From NCBI RefSeq assembly GCF_033843265.1, contig NZ_JAWXRD010000040.1:62001-126000 (forward strand): a stretch of DNA of 64,000 nt. Reading direction: 5' to 3'. Made by a program: the position numbers and the translations under genes. This DNA is from Scandinavium lactucae (GTDB lineage Bacteria > Pseudomonadota > Gammaproteobacteria > Enterobacterales > Enterobacteriaceae). Every line of letters begins with the position of its first letter. Position 1 is the stretch's first letter. Shown piece by piece: positions 8,920-17,590 of this stretch. Below the pieces are notes generated by a model. That model had not been told where the DNA came from. It did not search any database and saw nothing but the letters and a program-made list of their open reading frames with translations.

Positions 8920-8953
8920 GTTCGATAATCGCACCATATTTCGATTATCGCCC
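8920..8953. promoter_or_regulatory. PcaR-type operator pair, pcaR-proximal
   Basis: GTTCGATAATCGCAC at 8920-8934 equals the 15-base PcaR consensus I recall for Pseudomonas putida. A second copy, TTTCGATTATCGCCC, lies at 8939-8953 with three mismatches. The copies start 19 bases apart. They probably control pcaR itself and possibly the divergent operon. Confidence 0.75.
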
Positions 8954-8984
8954 TTGACCGACATCGTTAAGCGGGTCACATTTT

Positions 8985-9018
8985 GTGCGAACAACGCATA
9001 AAAGTGCGATAACCGCAC
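8985..9018. promoter_or_regulatory. PcaR-type operator pair, pcaI-proximal
   Basis: GTGCGATAACCGCAC at 9004-9018 differs from the consensus at two bases. A weaker copy, GTGCGAACAACGCAT, lies at 8985-8999. Their starts are again 19 bases apart. The pair ends 16 bases before the pcaI start codon, so it overlaps the likely promoter. Confidence 0.6.
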
Positions 9019-9034
9019 AACAAGGAGCGACCTG

Positions 9035-9721
9035 ATGATCGACAAAAGCGTCCCGACGCCGGAACAGGCCATCGCCGGGATCCCCGACGGTGCCACCATC
9101 ATGATTGGTGGCTTCGGCCCCGCCGGACAGCCGACCTTCCTGATTGATGCCCTGATTGAACAGGGTGCCCGCGACCTCACCATCATCAACAACAATGCCG
9201 GTAACGGCGAAGTGGGCCTGGCGGCGCTGCTAAAAGCCGGGCGGGTGCGCAAAATGATCTGCTCGTTCCCGCGTCAGGTCGATTCGCAGATTTTCGACGA
9301 CCTCTATCGCCGCGGCAAAGTGGAGCTGGAGCTGGTTCCGCAGGGCAATCTGGCGGCGCGTATTCAGGCGGCGGGTGCCGGGCTGGGCGCGGTGTTCACC
9401 CCCACCGGCTATGGCACTCCGCTGGCGGAAGGCAAAGAAACCCGCGAAATCGACGGTCGTCATTACGTGCTCGAATACCCGATCCGCGCGGATTTCGCGT
9501 TGATCAAAGCTCATCGGGCGGATCGCTGGGGCAACCTGGTTTATCGCAAAGCGGCGCGCAATTTCGGGCCGATTATGGCTACCGCGGCAAAAATCACCGT
9601 GGCGGAAGTGTCAGACATTGTGCCGTTGGGGGAACTTGACCCGGAACACGTCATTACGCCGGGGATCTTCGTTCAGCGTGTGTACTCGCTGGCTAACCTG
9701 ACTGCGGCCAAAAGTGCCTGA
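9035..9721 (+). CDS. pcaI: 3-oxoadipate CoA-transferase subunit A
   Basis: PcaI with PcaJ moves CoA from succinyl-CoA to 3-oxoadipate, the next-to-last step of the beta-ketoadipate pathway. The 228-residue protein carries the CoA-transferase family I alpha-subunit motif GGFGPAGQP near residue 30. It is the first gene of the pca operon, with AAGGAGCGACCTG before the ATG, and is followed 10 bases later by pcaJ. The pair could in principle act on other 3-oxoacids (CatIJ, AtoDA), but the operon context fixes the role. Confidence 0.95.
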   Translation: MIDKSVPTPEQAIAGIPDGATIMIGGFGPAGQPTFLIDALIEQGARDLTIINNNAGNGEVGLAALLKAGRVRKMICSFPRQVDSQIFDDLYRRGKVELELVPQGNLAARIQAAGAGLGAVFTPTGYGTPLAEGKETREIDGRHYVLEYPIRADFALIKAHRADRWGNLVYRKAARNFGPIMATAAKITVAEVSDIVPLGELDPEHVITPGIFVQRVYSLANLTAAKSA

Positions 9722-9731
9722 GGAACAGACG

Positions 9732-10388
9732 ATGCAAAAACTGACCCGAGACGAGATGGCAAAACGCGTGGCGCAGGATATTCCCGAAGGCGCTTACGTT
9801 AATCTGGGTATCGGCCTGCCGACCCGAATCGCCAACTACCTTCCGGCGGATAAAGAAATCTTCCTGCACAGCGAAAACGGCCTACTGGGTATGGGGCCAA
9901 AACCACAGCCGGGTGAAGAAGATCCGGAGTTGATCAACGCCGGGAAAGAGTACGTGACCCTGTTGCCCGGCGGCTGCTTTTTCCATCACGGTGACTCGTT
10001 TGCCATGATGCGCGGCGGCCATCTTGATATCTGCGTGCTTGGCGCATACCAGGTCTCCGCCAGTGGTGATTTAGCCAACTGGAGCACCGGCGCACCCGAC
10101 GCTATTCCGGCGGTCGGCGGGGCGATGGATCTGGCGATTGGTGCCCGGCAGGTGTTCGTGATGATGGATCACCTGACCCGCGACGGCGAATGTAAGCTGG
10201 TGGAACACTGTAGCTATCCGCTGACCGGGGTGGCATGCGTCAGCCGCATTTATACCGACCTCGCCGTTATCGACATCACCCCTGAAGGCCCGACGGTACG
10301 GGAAATTTTCAACGGTCTCTCTTTTGAAGAGTTACAGCGGCTCACGCCGGTGAAACTGATTTTCAGCCAGCTGGCGCACAGCGCATAA
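9732..10388 (+). CDS. pcaJ: 3-oxoadipate CoA-transferase subunit B
   Basis: This beta subunit carries the active-site glutamate that forms the glutamyl-CoA intermediate, here in the segment SENGLLGMGP near residue 50. I use ATG 9732, preceded by AGGAACAGACG, which gives 218 residues. An earlier in-frame codon would overlap pcaI without its own ribosome site. It is followed 9 bases later by pcaF. Confidence 0.95.
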   Translation: MQKLTRDEMAKRVAQDIPEGAYVNLGIGLPTRIANYLPADKEIFLHSENGLLGMGPKPQPGEEDPELINAGKEYVTLLPGGCFFHHGDSFAMMRGGHLDICVLGAYQVSASGDLANWSTGAPDAIPAVGGAMDLAIGARQVFVMMDHLTRDGECKLVEHCSYPLTGVACVSRIYTDLAVIDITPEGPTVREIFNGLSFEELQRLTPVKLIFSQLAHSA

Positions 10389-10397
10389 GGAATCATC

Positions 10398-11600
10398 ATG
10401 ACTCAGGCTTATATCTGCGACGCGGTGCGCACCCCGTTCGGGCGTTTTGGTGGTACGTTGGCCAGCGTGCGTGCCGATGATTTGGCTGCGCTGCCGTTGA
10501 AAGCGTTGCTGGCGCGAAATCCGGGGCTGGATCCGGCACACATCGACGATGTGATTTACGGCTGTGCCAATCAGGCCGGGGAAGATAACCGCAACGTGGC
10601 GCGGATGGCGCTGCTGCTGGCCGGGCTGCCGGAAAGCGTTCCGGGCAGCACCATCAACCGCCTGTGTGGCTCCAGCCTCGATGCCATCGGCATTGCGGCC
10701 AGGGCGATTAAAAGCGGTGAAACGCAGCTGATGATCGCCGGGGGCGTGGAAAGCATGTCCCGCGCGCCGTTCGTGATGGGTAAGGCCGATAGCGCCTACA
10801 GTCGCAGCATGAAAATGGAAGACACCACCATCGGCTGGCGGTTTATCAACCCGCTGATGAAAGCGCACTATGGCGTCGATTCGATGCCCGAAACGGCGGA
10901 AAACGTGGCGCAAGAGTTTGGCATTTCACGTGCCGACCAGGATGCTTTCGCTTTACGCAGCCAGCAGCGTACCGCGCTGGCGCAGGAGAAAGGGCTGTTT
11001 GCCGACGAACTGATCGCGGTGTCGGTGCCACAACGTAAAGGCGACGCCCTGAATTTTGAGCGCGATGAGCACCCGCGCACGACCTCGCTGGAATCACTGG
11101 CTAAACTGAAAGGGGTGGTGCGTGCCGACGGCAGCGTCACGGCGGGCAATGCCTCCGGCGTGAATGATGGGGCATGTGCGCTGCTGCTGGCGAGCGAACA
11201 GGCGCTAACCCGCCATGATTTACAGCCTCTGGCGCGGATAGTGGGCATTGCGGCGGCAGGCGTTGCACCGCGCATTATGGGCTTTGGCCCGTCGCCTGCG
11301 GTACGCAAAGTGCTGGCACAAACCGGCTTGACGCTGGCGCAGATGGATGTGATAGAACTGAATGAAGCCTTTGCCGCTCAGGCGCTGGCGGTAACTCGCT
11401 CCCTGGGGCTGGCGGATGACGCGGCCCACGTCAATCCGAACGGCGGGGCGATTGCACTGGGGCATCCGCTGGGGGCGTCGGGTGGACGGCTGGCGATGAC
11501 CGCTGCCTATCAGCTGAAACGCACCGGCGGGCGCTACGCGCTGTGCACCATGTGTATCGGCGTTGGTCAGGGGATTGCGCTGATTATTGAACGGGTTTAA
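10398..11600 (+). CDS. pcaF: 3-oxoadipyl-CoA thiolase
   Basis: PcaF cleaves 3-oxoadipyl-CoA with CoA to acetyl-CoA and succinyl-CoA, the last step of the pathway. The 400-residue product is a type II thiolase. The nucleophile is Cys90 in INRLCGSSLDA; the C-terminal motifs GHPLGASGGR and CIGVGQG carry the catalytic His and second Cys. PaaJ of phenylacetate breakdown is the closest alternative, but the neighbours are all pca genes. Confidence 0.95.
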   Translation: MTQAYICDAVRTPFGRFGGTLASVRADDLAALPLKALLARNPGLDPAHIDDVIYGCANQAGEDNRNVARMALLLAGLPESVPGSTINRLCGSSLDAIGIAARAIKSGETQLMIAGGVESMSRAPFVMGKADSAYSRSMKMEDTTIGWRFINPLMKAHYGVDSMPETAENVAQEFGISRADQDAFALRSQQRTALAQEKGLFADELIAVSVPQRKGDALNFERDEHPRTTSLESLAKLKGVVRADGSVTAGNASGVNDGACALLLASEQALTRHDLQPLARIVGIAAAGVAPRIMGFGPSPAVRKVLAQTGLTLAQMDVIELNEAFAAQALAVTRSLGLADDAAHVNPNGGAIALGHPLGASGGRLAMTAAYQLKRTGGRYALCTMCIGVGQGIALIIERV

Positions 11601-11609
11601 GGAGCAGGA

Positions 11610-12974
11610 ATGGATGTGTTGACCCCGTTGTTGCGCGGTAGCGCGCTGACAGCAATGTTTAGCGATACGCAAACCGTGCAGGGGATGCTCGATTTTGAGG
11701 CCGCACTGGCGCGGGCCGAAGCACAGTGTAACGTGATCCCGGGCTCTGCCGTGGCGGCGATTGAACGCGCCTGTGACGTACAGAACATCGATTTACCTGC
11801 GCTGGCTGACGCCGCCGCCAGCGCAGGCAACCTGGCGATCCCGCTGGTTAAACAGCTGACCGCTCAGGTGAAACAGCATGATGTCGAGGCCGCCCGGTAT
11901 GTACATTGGGGGGCGACCAGCCAGGACGCGATCGATACCGGGTTTGTGCTGCAACTGCGTCAGGCGTTGCTCAAAACTGACGCCATGCTGAGTTCGCTGT
12001 TAGCCGCGCTCGCCGAACAAACTGAAGCGCATCGCGACACGGTTATGCCCGGTCGTACCTGGATGCAACATGCGCTGCCGGTCACCTTTGGCCTCAAACT
12101 GGCGGGTACGCTGGATGCCTTGCTACGCTGGCAGCGACGCTTGCGCGACCTGCAAGATAATGTGCTGACCTTACAGTTTGGCGGTGCGGCGGGCACCCTG
12201 GCGTCGCTCAATCAAAACGGCCCGGCGGTGGCGCAGGCGCTGGCAAAAGAGTTGAGTCTGACGCTGCCGGATACGCCCTGGCACAGCCAGCGCGATCGGC
12301 TGCTCGAGGTCGGTCACTGGTACGCGGGCGTGTGCGGCACACTCGGGAAATTTGCCAACGATTTTGCACTGCTGATGCAAACCGAAGTGGCAGAAGTCAG
12401 CGAACCCACGGCCCCTGGACGCGGCGGTTCTTCCACCATGCCACATAAACGCAATCCGGTCGGCTGCGCGGCAATTCTCACCGCCGCGCAGCGCACTCCG
12501 GGTTTGATGGCTACGCTGTACGCCAGCCAAATTCAGCAGCATGAACGGGCGCTCGGCGGCTGGCAGGCAGAGTGGGAAGTGCTGCCTGAACTGCTGACCT
12601 TGAGCGGAGCGGTGATGGATCAGAGCGAACAACTGGTGCGCGGGATGCAGGTCGATACCGCCAAAATGCGCGCTGACCTCGATATCACCCACGGCCTGAT
12701 CATGGCTGAAGCCGTCACCCTGGCGCTGGCGAAACACATCGGCAAGCAGGATGCGCATCATCTGGTAGAGACGTTGTGCCATCAAGCGCTGGAGCAGAAG
12801 CGTCCGCTGCTGCACCTTCTGGAACAGAACGCCCGTATCACTATGCATTTTTCTTCGGCTGAACTTACTGCGCTGCTGGACCCGTCTACGGCCACCGGCA
12901 GCGCCCGGCATTTTGTGCGTCAGGTTCTGACGCGGTATCAGGAGCAACGCCATGACGATTCATTATCAGATTGA
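11610..12974 (+). CDS. pcaB: 3-carboxy-cis,cis-muconate cycloisomerase
   Basis: PcaB closes 3-carboxy-cis,cis-muconate to 4-carboxymuconolactone. It belongs to the fumarase/aspartase superfamily; the signature SSTMPHKRNP is present around residue 270, along with the early HWGATSQD motif. Length is 454. Its 3' end overlaps the pcaD start by 23 bases, which suggests translational coupling. Confidence 0.95.
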   Translation: MDVLTPLLRGSALTAMFSDTQTVQGMLDFEAALARAEAQCNVIPGSAVAAIERACDVQNIDLPALADAAASAGNLAIPLVKQLTAQVKQHDVEAARYVHWGATSQDAIDTGFVLQLRQALLKTDAMLSSLLAALAEQTEAHRDTVMPGRTWMQHALPVTFGLKLAGTLDALLRWQRRLRDLQDNVLTLQFGGAAGTLASLNQNGPAVAQALAKELSLTLPDTPWHSQRDRLLEVGHWYAGVCGTLGKFANDFALLMQTEVAEVSEPTAPGRGGSSTMPHKRNPVGCAAILTAAQRTPGLMATLYASQIQQHERALGGWQAEWEVLPELLTLSGAVMDQSEQLVRGMQVDTAKMRADLDITHGLIMAEAVTLALAKHIGKQDAHHLVETLCHQALEQKRPLLHLLEQNARITMHFSSAELTALLDPSTATGSARHFVRQVLTRYQEQRHDDSLSD

Positions 12975-13707
12975 TGGCCCGGAAAACGCACCAGTGCTGG
13001 TGCTGTCCAACTCGATGGGCACCACGCTGTCGCTGTGGGAGCCGCAACTGGCGGCCCTCCGCGCCCATTTTCGCGTGCTGCGCTACGATACTCACGGGCA
13101 CGGACAAACGACCAAGCGCGGCAAAGTGAGCCTTGCGCAGCTGGGCGAGGACGTGATTTCGCTTCTCGATCACCTGCACATCGACAAAGCGTGTTTCTGC
13201 GGGATTTCCGTCGGCGGCCTGACCGGACTGTGGCTGGCGCGTTTTGCCCCTGATCGTTTTTACGGTTTTGCGCTCGCCAACACCGCGGCAAAAATTGGCG
13301 ATCAGGCCAGCTGGCTTTCGCGGGCCCGCGCGGTGCGTCAGGAGGGGATGGAAGTGGTTGCGGCCGGAACGGCTGACCGCTGGTTTACCCCGGCTTTTCG
13401 TCAGCACGCGCCGGAAGTGGTGGAACAGCTGGTTCATCAACTGACGCATATGGATCCGGAGGGCTACGCCGAAGGATGTGAAGCGCTGGCCGCCGCCGAT
13501 TTACGCGCCGAAGTGAGCGCCATTACTGCGCCAGTGCTGATCATTGCCGGACAAAACGATCCGGTGACTACCGTTGCCGACGCCGACTATCTCTACAAAA
13601 ATATTGCGGGCAGCCAACGCGTGACGCTGCCTGCGTCGCATCTTTCTAACGTGGAAGCCGCCGACGAGTTTACCGCCGCGCTGCTGACCTATTTCCGGGG
13701 GCAATAA
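12952..13707 (+). CDS. pcaD: 3-oxoadipate enol-lactonase
   Basis: PcaD hydrolyses 3-oxoadipate enol-lactone to 3-oxoadipate. The product is a 251-residue alpha/beta hydrolase. Ser86 in GISVGG is the nucleophile, Asp in AGQNDPVTT and His in LPASHLSNVE complete the triad. It begins inside pcaB with GGAGCAACGCC before the ATG, and pcaC starts directly after its stop. Confidence 0.95.
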   Translation: MTIHYQIDGPENAPVLVLSNSMGTTLSLWEPQLAALRAHFRVLRYDTHGHGQTTKRGKVSLAQLGEDVISLLDHLHIDKACFCGISVGGLTGLWLARFAPDRFYGFALANTAAKIGDQASWLSRARAVRQEGMEVVAAGTADRWFTPAFRQHAPEVVEQLVHQLTHMDPEGYAEGCEALAAADLRAEVSAITAPVLIIAGQNDPVTTVADADYLYKNIAGSQRVTLPASHLSNVEAADEFTAALLTYFRGQ

Positions 13708-14088
13708 ATGGACGATGAAGCGCGTTATAAGCAGGGGATGGAGGTGCGCCGCAAGGTCCTTGGCGATGCCCACGTGGACCGCACCCTTGACAACCTGTCG
13801 CCGCTCAATGAGGAGTTTCAGAACTTCATCACCCGCTATGCATGGGGAGAAACCTGGACGCGTCCGGGGCTTAGCCACCACACCCGCAGCCTGATAACCA
13901 TTGCGATGTTGATTGCGCTCAACCGTGAAGCGGAACTGAAAATGCACCTGCGGGCGGCGTTTAATAACGGTGTCACCCGCGATGAACTCAAAGAGCTGAT
14001 CATGCACTCGGCGCTGTACTGCGGCCTTCCGGCCGCCAACGCCACGCTGCATCTGGCGCAGCAGGTGTTTGATGAGTTAGATGCGTAA
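13708..14088 (+). CDS. pcaC: 4-carboxymuconolactone decarboxylase
   Basis: PcaC decarboxylates 4-carboxymuconolactone to 3-oxoadipate enol-lactone. The 126-residue product is a single AhpD-like/CMD domain with the conserved segments TRPGLSHHTRSLITIA and LKELIMHSALYCGLPAA. It has no C-terminal PcaD fusion, which some bacteria carry. It is the last gene of the operon; a REP-like palindrome follows. Confidence 0.95.
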   Translation: MDDEARYKQGMEVRRKVLGDAHVDRTLDNLSPLNEEFQNFITRYAWGETWTRPGLSHHTRSLITIAMLIALNREAELKMHLRAAFNNGVTRDELKELIMHSALYCGLPAANATLHLAQQVFDELDA

Positions 14089-14091
14089 CAA

Positions 14092-14125
14092 TGCCCGGCG
14101 GCGCAGCGCTTGCTCGCGCCTACGG
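14092..14125. repeat. Degenerate REP-type palindrome
   Basis: The start TGCCCGGCGGCGCAGCGCTTG and the end GCGCCTACGGG follow the enterobacterial REP pattern, but one arm has diverged. It lies between the convergent pcaC and methionine aminopeptidase genes. Confidence 0.55.
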
Positions 14126-14896
14126 GATCGTTTCACCTTTGCGCAACGTTAACACTTCGAAGCCGTCGGCGGTGACGGCGATGGTGTGTTCCCACTGAGC
14201 CGACAGCTTTTTGTCGCGGGTGACCACCGTCCAGCCGTCTTTTTTGGTTTTGATTTTGCTGTCGCCCTGATTAACCATCGGTTCGATCGTGAACACCATC
14301 CCTTCGCGCAGCACCTCTCCATCGCCGGGTTTGCCGTAGTGCAGCACCTGCGGCTCTTCATGCATCTCTCGTCCGATGCCGTGCCCGCAATATTCCCTCA
14401 CCACGCTATAGCCGTTGCTTTCAACATACGACTGAATGGCGTGCCCGATATCGCCCAGCGTCGCGCCCGGCTTCACGGCTTTAATGCCTTTCCACATCGC
14501 TTCGTAGGTCTTGTTCACCAGCCGACGAGCCAGCGGGGAGACGTCACCAATCAGGTACATTTTGCTGGAATCGGCAATCAGACCGTCTTTTTCCAGGGTG
14601 ATATCGACGTTCACAATCGCCCCGGATTTCAGGTGCTCGGTGGTCTTCGGAATGCCGTGGCACACCACGTCGTTGACCGAGGTATTCAGCACATACGGAA
14701 AATCGTACTGCCCCTTGCTGGCGGGGCGCGACTGCAGATCGTTGACGATAAACGCTTCGGCCCAATCGTTGATTTGCAGGGTGGACACACCCGGTACGAT
14801 CCGCGCGTCAAGCATCTCAAACACCGAGGCCAGTAGTTCACCGGCGCGGCGTTGGATCGCGAGTTCTTCCGGGGTTTTAATGAGAATTGATGGCAT
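14120..14896 (-). CDS. Second type I methionine aminopeptidase
   Basis: This 258-residue enzyme removes N-terminal methionine. All expected residues are present: His80 near the substrate, metal ligands Asp98, Asp109, His172, Glu205 and Glu236. It differs from the housekeeping Map, which in enterobacteria lies upstream of rpsB, so it is probably a paralogue. Its start codon lies inside the end of the ParD-like gene (20-base overlap), so the two are made together. This pairing suggests that the small protein acts on, or is regulated with, the peptidase. Confidence 0.92.
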   Translation of the reverse strand: MPSILIKTPEELAIQRRAGELLASVFEMLDARIVPGVSTLQINDWAEAFIVNDLQSRPASKGQYDFPYVLNTSVNDVVCHGIPKTTEHLKSGAIVNVDITLEKDGLIADSSKMYLIGDVSPLARRLVNKTYEAMWKGIKAVKPGATLGDIGHAIQSYVESNGYSVVREYCGHGIGREMHEEPQVLHYGKPGDGEVLREGMVFTIEPMVNQGDSKIKTKKDGWTVVTRDKKLSAQWEHTIAVTADGFEVLTLRKGETIP

Positions 14897-15095
14897 TGAT
14901 AACCTCCAGCAAACGGTCTGAGCCTGATTTCAGCATCATCATTTTGATTTGCTGATAGTTAAGTTCCGGATACAGCTCGCTCATCATGCCGAGGCGCATC
15001 CAGTATTCAGCCTGTGCATTGACTGAACGCGACATCGCTTTGCTGGCGTCACGAATGTCTTCGTGGAGCAGATCGGAGATTTTGACGATACCCAT
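14877..15095 (-). CDS. ParD-like antitoxin-family protein
   Basis: The 72-residue product resembles the ParD-like antitoxin family: a short N-terminal strand (GIVKISDLL), a helix with SMSRSV-type ribbon-helix-helix residues and a C-terminal helix. Such proteins usually bind their own promoter and neutralise a toxin. No ParE-type toxin is present; the partner is the overlapping methionine aminopeptidase gene. I chose ATG 15095 because the family begins there; no start in the area has a good ribosome site. Confidence 0.75.
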   Translation of the reverse strand: MGIVKISDLLHEDIRDASKAMSRSVNAQAEYWMRLGMMSELYPELNYQQIKMMMLKSGSDRLLEVINAINSH

Positions 15096-15170
15096 AGATA
15101 TACACACCATAATGAAATATATATAAAGCGTATATCTTTCGTCACGTAATGTCACGCCGAGTGTATCGCT

Positions 15171-16112
15171 ATGAAAACGCAACATCCCGTTCCCGCAGAA
15201 AGTGAGTCGATGATCCATGTCTTTGGTCATCGTAATCCTGACAGCGACAGTATTTGCAGCGCGCTGGTGGTGGCCGACTGGCTGACGTTTACCGCCCGTC
15301 CGGCTACCCCTTTTCGGTTGGGGGAACTCACCCCGGAAACCCGTTATATCCTCGATGCGGCGGGCGTTTCGCCGCCTGCCTTATTGACTGAAACTCTCAC
15401 CGATAAAAAGGTCTGGCTGGTCGATTTTTTCGATGCGGAGCAGGGGCCACCCACGCTACTGGATAGCGATATCATCGGCATCATTGACCACCATCGCATT
15501 GGGACGGTGGTGACCCGTAATCCGCCGGATGTCTGGGTTCGTGCCGTCGGGTGCAGTGCTACGATTATCCTCGCTATTCTGACCCGCGAAAGCCCGATGC
15601 CACTTTCCGCCTCGCAGGCCACCTTGCTGCTGGGGGCTATTCTCAGCGACACGGTGGCGCTCACCGGCCCGACGACGACCGCGCAGGACCGGCAGGCGGT
15701 GGCCTCCCTGCGGGATAGCGTCGAGGTGGATTATCAGACGTTCGTTGACGGTCTCCTGGCCGCGAAAACCGATCTTAGCGGTCAATCTTCCTCCCAGCTT
15801 GTTCATCGTGACGCTAAAAATTATCAGCTTCACGGTCTGTCGATTTTGCTGTCACAGATTGAAGTCGCCGCGATGTCAGATATCGATCCTCACTTACCGG
15901 CGCTGCTACAGGAAATCGACCGCGCCAGGCAGCAGTCGGCCCTGGATATGGTGGTGCTTATCCTGACGGACATCACCCAGCACAACTCGGTTTTGTATTT
16001 CTCAGACAACAAGGTCTTGGGGGCTTGCCAGGTGCCGCTTCCCGGTATGACCAGCCGCAAAAAGGAGATCCTGCCCTGGCTGACCGAGCGTCTGGCGTTG
16101 ACTAAAGGCTGA
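15171..16112 (+). CDS. ppaC: Manganese-dependent inorganic pyrophosphatase (family II)
   Basis: Family II pyrophosphatases hydrolyse pyrophosphate and belong to the DHH superfamily. The ligands are visible: His20, Asp24 and Asp26 in HVFGHRNPDSD, Asp86 in WLVDFF and the DHH motif at 106-108. The C-terminal DHHA2 domain carries the SRKK substrate-binding motif near residue 300. Enterobacteria normally use the unrelated family I enzyme Ppa, so this is an extra, probably acquired gene. The start could also be ATG 15210, which would put the HVFGH motif at the usual distance from the N-terminus. Confidence 0.9.
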   Translation: MKTQHPVPAESESMIHVFGHRNPDSDSICSALVVADWLTFTARPATPFRLGELTPETRYILDAAGVSPPALLTETLTDKKVWLVDFFDAEQGPPTLLDSDIIGIIDHHRIGTVVTRNPPDVWVRAVGCSATIILAILTRESPMPLSASQATLLLGAILSDTVALTGPTTTAQDRQAVASLRDSVEVDYQTFVDGLLAAKTDLSGQSSSQLVHRDAKNYQLHGLSILLSQIEVAAMSDIDPHLPALLQEIDRARQQSALDMVVLILTDITQHNSVLYFSDNKVLGACQVPLPGMTSRKKEILPWLTERLALTKG

Positions 16113-16139
16113 CGGATGTCCGGACTGGCGCGTTGGAAT

Positions 16140-17393
16140 TCAGTCAATGGTGCGGGGAATGTCGCTCAGTTTGGTGGTCCAGGCGGGGGAGAGCATCTCG
16201 CGCTTCATGGTCCACGCCGGGGAAATCCCCTGACCGGCGAACCACAGCTTGTTGCCTTTTTTGTTCTGCGTATCAATAAGCGACATCAATTGTTCGCCGT
16301 TGGGACGCGGGAAAAACTCGTCAAACAGGTTGAGCTGCGCCACTCCCTGACTGAAAAAATCCCCCAGCATCACGCCCGCTTTCTGATAACGCGGCCCCTG
16401 TTTCCAGATGACGTCAAGGCAGCGGGTGGCGGCGGCGATGATATCGCGGGTGTCCTGGGTTGGGGTTAACAAGCGAATACCGTGGCTGTTGCTGTAGTAG
16501 GGTTCGTGCTCATCGTGTGGGCTGCTTTTAATGAACGCCGCGACGTAGCGACAAAACTGATGCTCATGGCGCATTTTCTCCGCCGCCCGTGCCGCCCAGG
16601 TGCAGATGCCTTCCCGGACTTCGTGATAGTCGCCGGTGCGTTTACCGAACGAGCGCGAGCTGATAATTTCCTGTTTCGCCGGGGGATACTCTTCAAACGC
16701 TACGCAGGGCTCGCCGCGTAGCTCGCGCACGGTACGCTCCAGCACCACGCTGAAATTTTTGCGGATAAACCACAGGTCGCAGTCCGCCAGCTTCAGGGTG
16801 TTATCAATGCCCATCGCATTGAGTTTTTTGCTTAGCCTGCGGCCCACGCCCCAGACTTCTTCCACTGGCGTGATCGCCATCAGCTTGCGCTGGCGCGCCG
16901 GGGAGGAGAGATCGACCACGCCTTTGGTCTGCGGATAGATTTTTGCCGCATGATTGGCCAGTTTGGCGAGCGTTTTGGTCGGCGCAATCCCGACCCCGAC
17001 CGTCAGCAGCGTGCGCTGGAAGATCTGCTCGCGGATCGCGCGCCCCACTTTTTCCAGCTCCTGAATCCCGGTCAGATCGGCGAATGCCTCATCAATGCTG
17101 TAAACGTCAACTCTCGGGCAGATTTCTTCCAGGGTGCTCATTACCCGATGGCTCATGTCGCCGTACAGCGCATAGTTGCTGCTGAAGATCACCACGCCCT
17201 GATGCGCCAGCGCCGATTTCAGCTTAAACCATGGTTCGCCCATTTTGATGCCGAGCTTTTTGGCTTCGGCAGAGCGCGAAATAATGCAGCCGTCGTTATT
17301 GGACAGCACCACCACCGGCGTGCCGATAAGCTCGGGCCGCCACGCGGTTTCGCAGGAGGTGTAGAAGTTGTTGACGTCAACGAGTGCGAGCAT
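16140..17393 (-). CDS. umuC: DNA polymerase V catalytic subunit
   Basis: UmuC is the Y-family translesion polymerase that works with cleaved UmuD' and RecA in SOS mutagenesis. The 417-residue product has the N-terminal active site (DVNNFYTSCE), the catalytic SIDEAFADLTG with paired Asp/Glu, and the beta-clamp motif QLNLF near residue 355. A perfect LexA box lies 20 bases upstream. Unlike the usual umuDC operon, umuD is not adjacent: it lies 3.7 kb away on the same strand with its own LexA box. Confidence 0.97.
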   Translation of the reverse strand: MLALVDVNNFYTSCETAWRPELIGTPVVVLSNNDGCIISRSAEAKKLGIKMGEPWFKLKSALAHQGVVIFSSNYALYGDMSHRVMSTLEEICPRVDVYSIDEAFADLTGIQELEKVGRAIREQIFQRTLLTVGVGIAPTKTLAKLANHAAKIYPQTKGVVDLSSPARQRKLMAITPVEEVWGVGRRLSKKLNAMGIDNTLKLADCDLWFIRKNFSVVLERTVRELRGEPCVAFEEYPPAKQEIISSRSFGKRTGDYHEVREGICTWAARAAEKMRHEHQFCRYVAAFIKSSPHDEHEPYYSNSHGIRLLTPTQDTRDIIAAATRCLDVIWKQGPRYQKAGVMLGDFFSQGVAQLNLFDEFFPRPNGEQLMSLIDTQNKKGNKLWFAGQGISPAWTMKREMLSPAWTTKLSDIPRTID

Positions 17394-17411
17394 GGTGAAT
17401 AATTTTCTGTT

Positions 17412-17431
17412 TACTGTATATATATACAGTA
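17412..17431. promoter_or_regulatory. LexA box of umuC
   Basis: TACTGTATATATATACAGTA contains the ideal CTGT-(AT)4-ACAG core at 17414-17429. It lies 20 bases before the umuC start, so LexA should repress umuC directly and tightly. Confidence 0.97.
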
Positions 17432-17555
17432 TCGCGTATGGGCAGAGTAAAGCAAGGGGGTCAGGAGGTTGTATCTTGATGTTGTTGATGTTTGAGAAAA
17501 ATTAGTTTTACAAAACGCGCTACAGAAATTATCTATTTCCCAGCATAAAAGAATC

Positions 17556-17576
17556 GCCCGGCTATTTAGGCCGGGC
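17556..17576 (-). terminator. Terminator after yciF
   Basis: GCCCGGC and GCCGGGC pair around a 7-base loop. On the minus strand the hairpin is followed by GATTCTTTT, an imperfect U-tract. It would end the yciGF transcript. Confidence 0.75.
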
Positions 17577-17590
17577 TGAGAATTCATGAC

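Noticed and set aside
12171..12953. Long antisense open frame over pcaB (260 codons)
   Set aside because: It mirrors pcaB codons in GC-rich sequence, has no ribosome site and no recognisable product.
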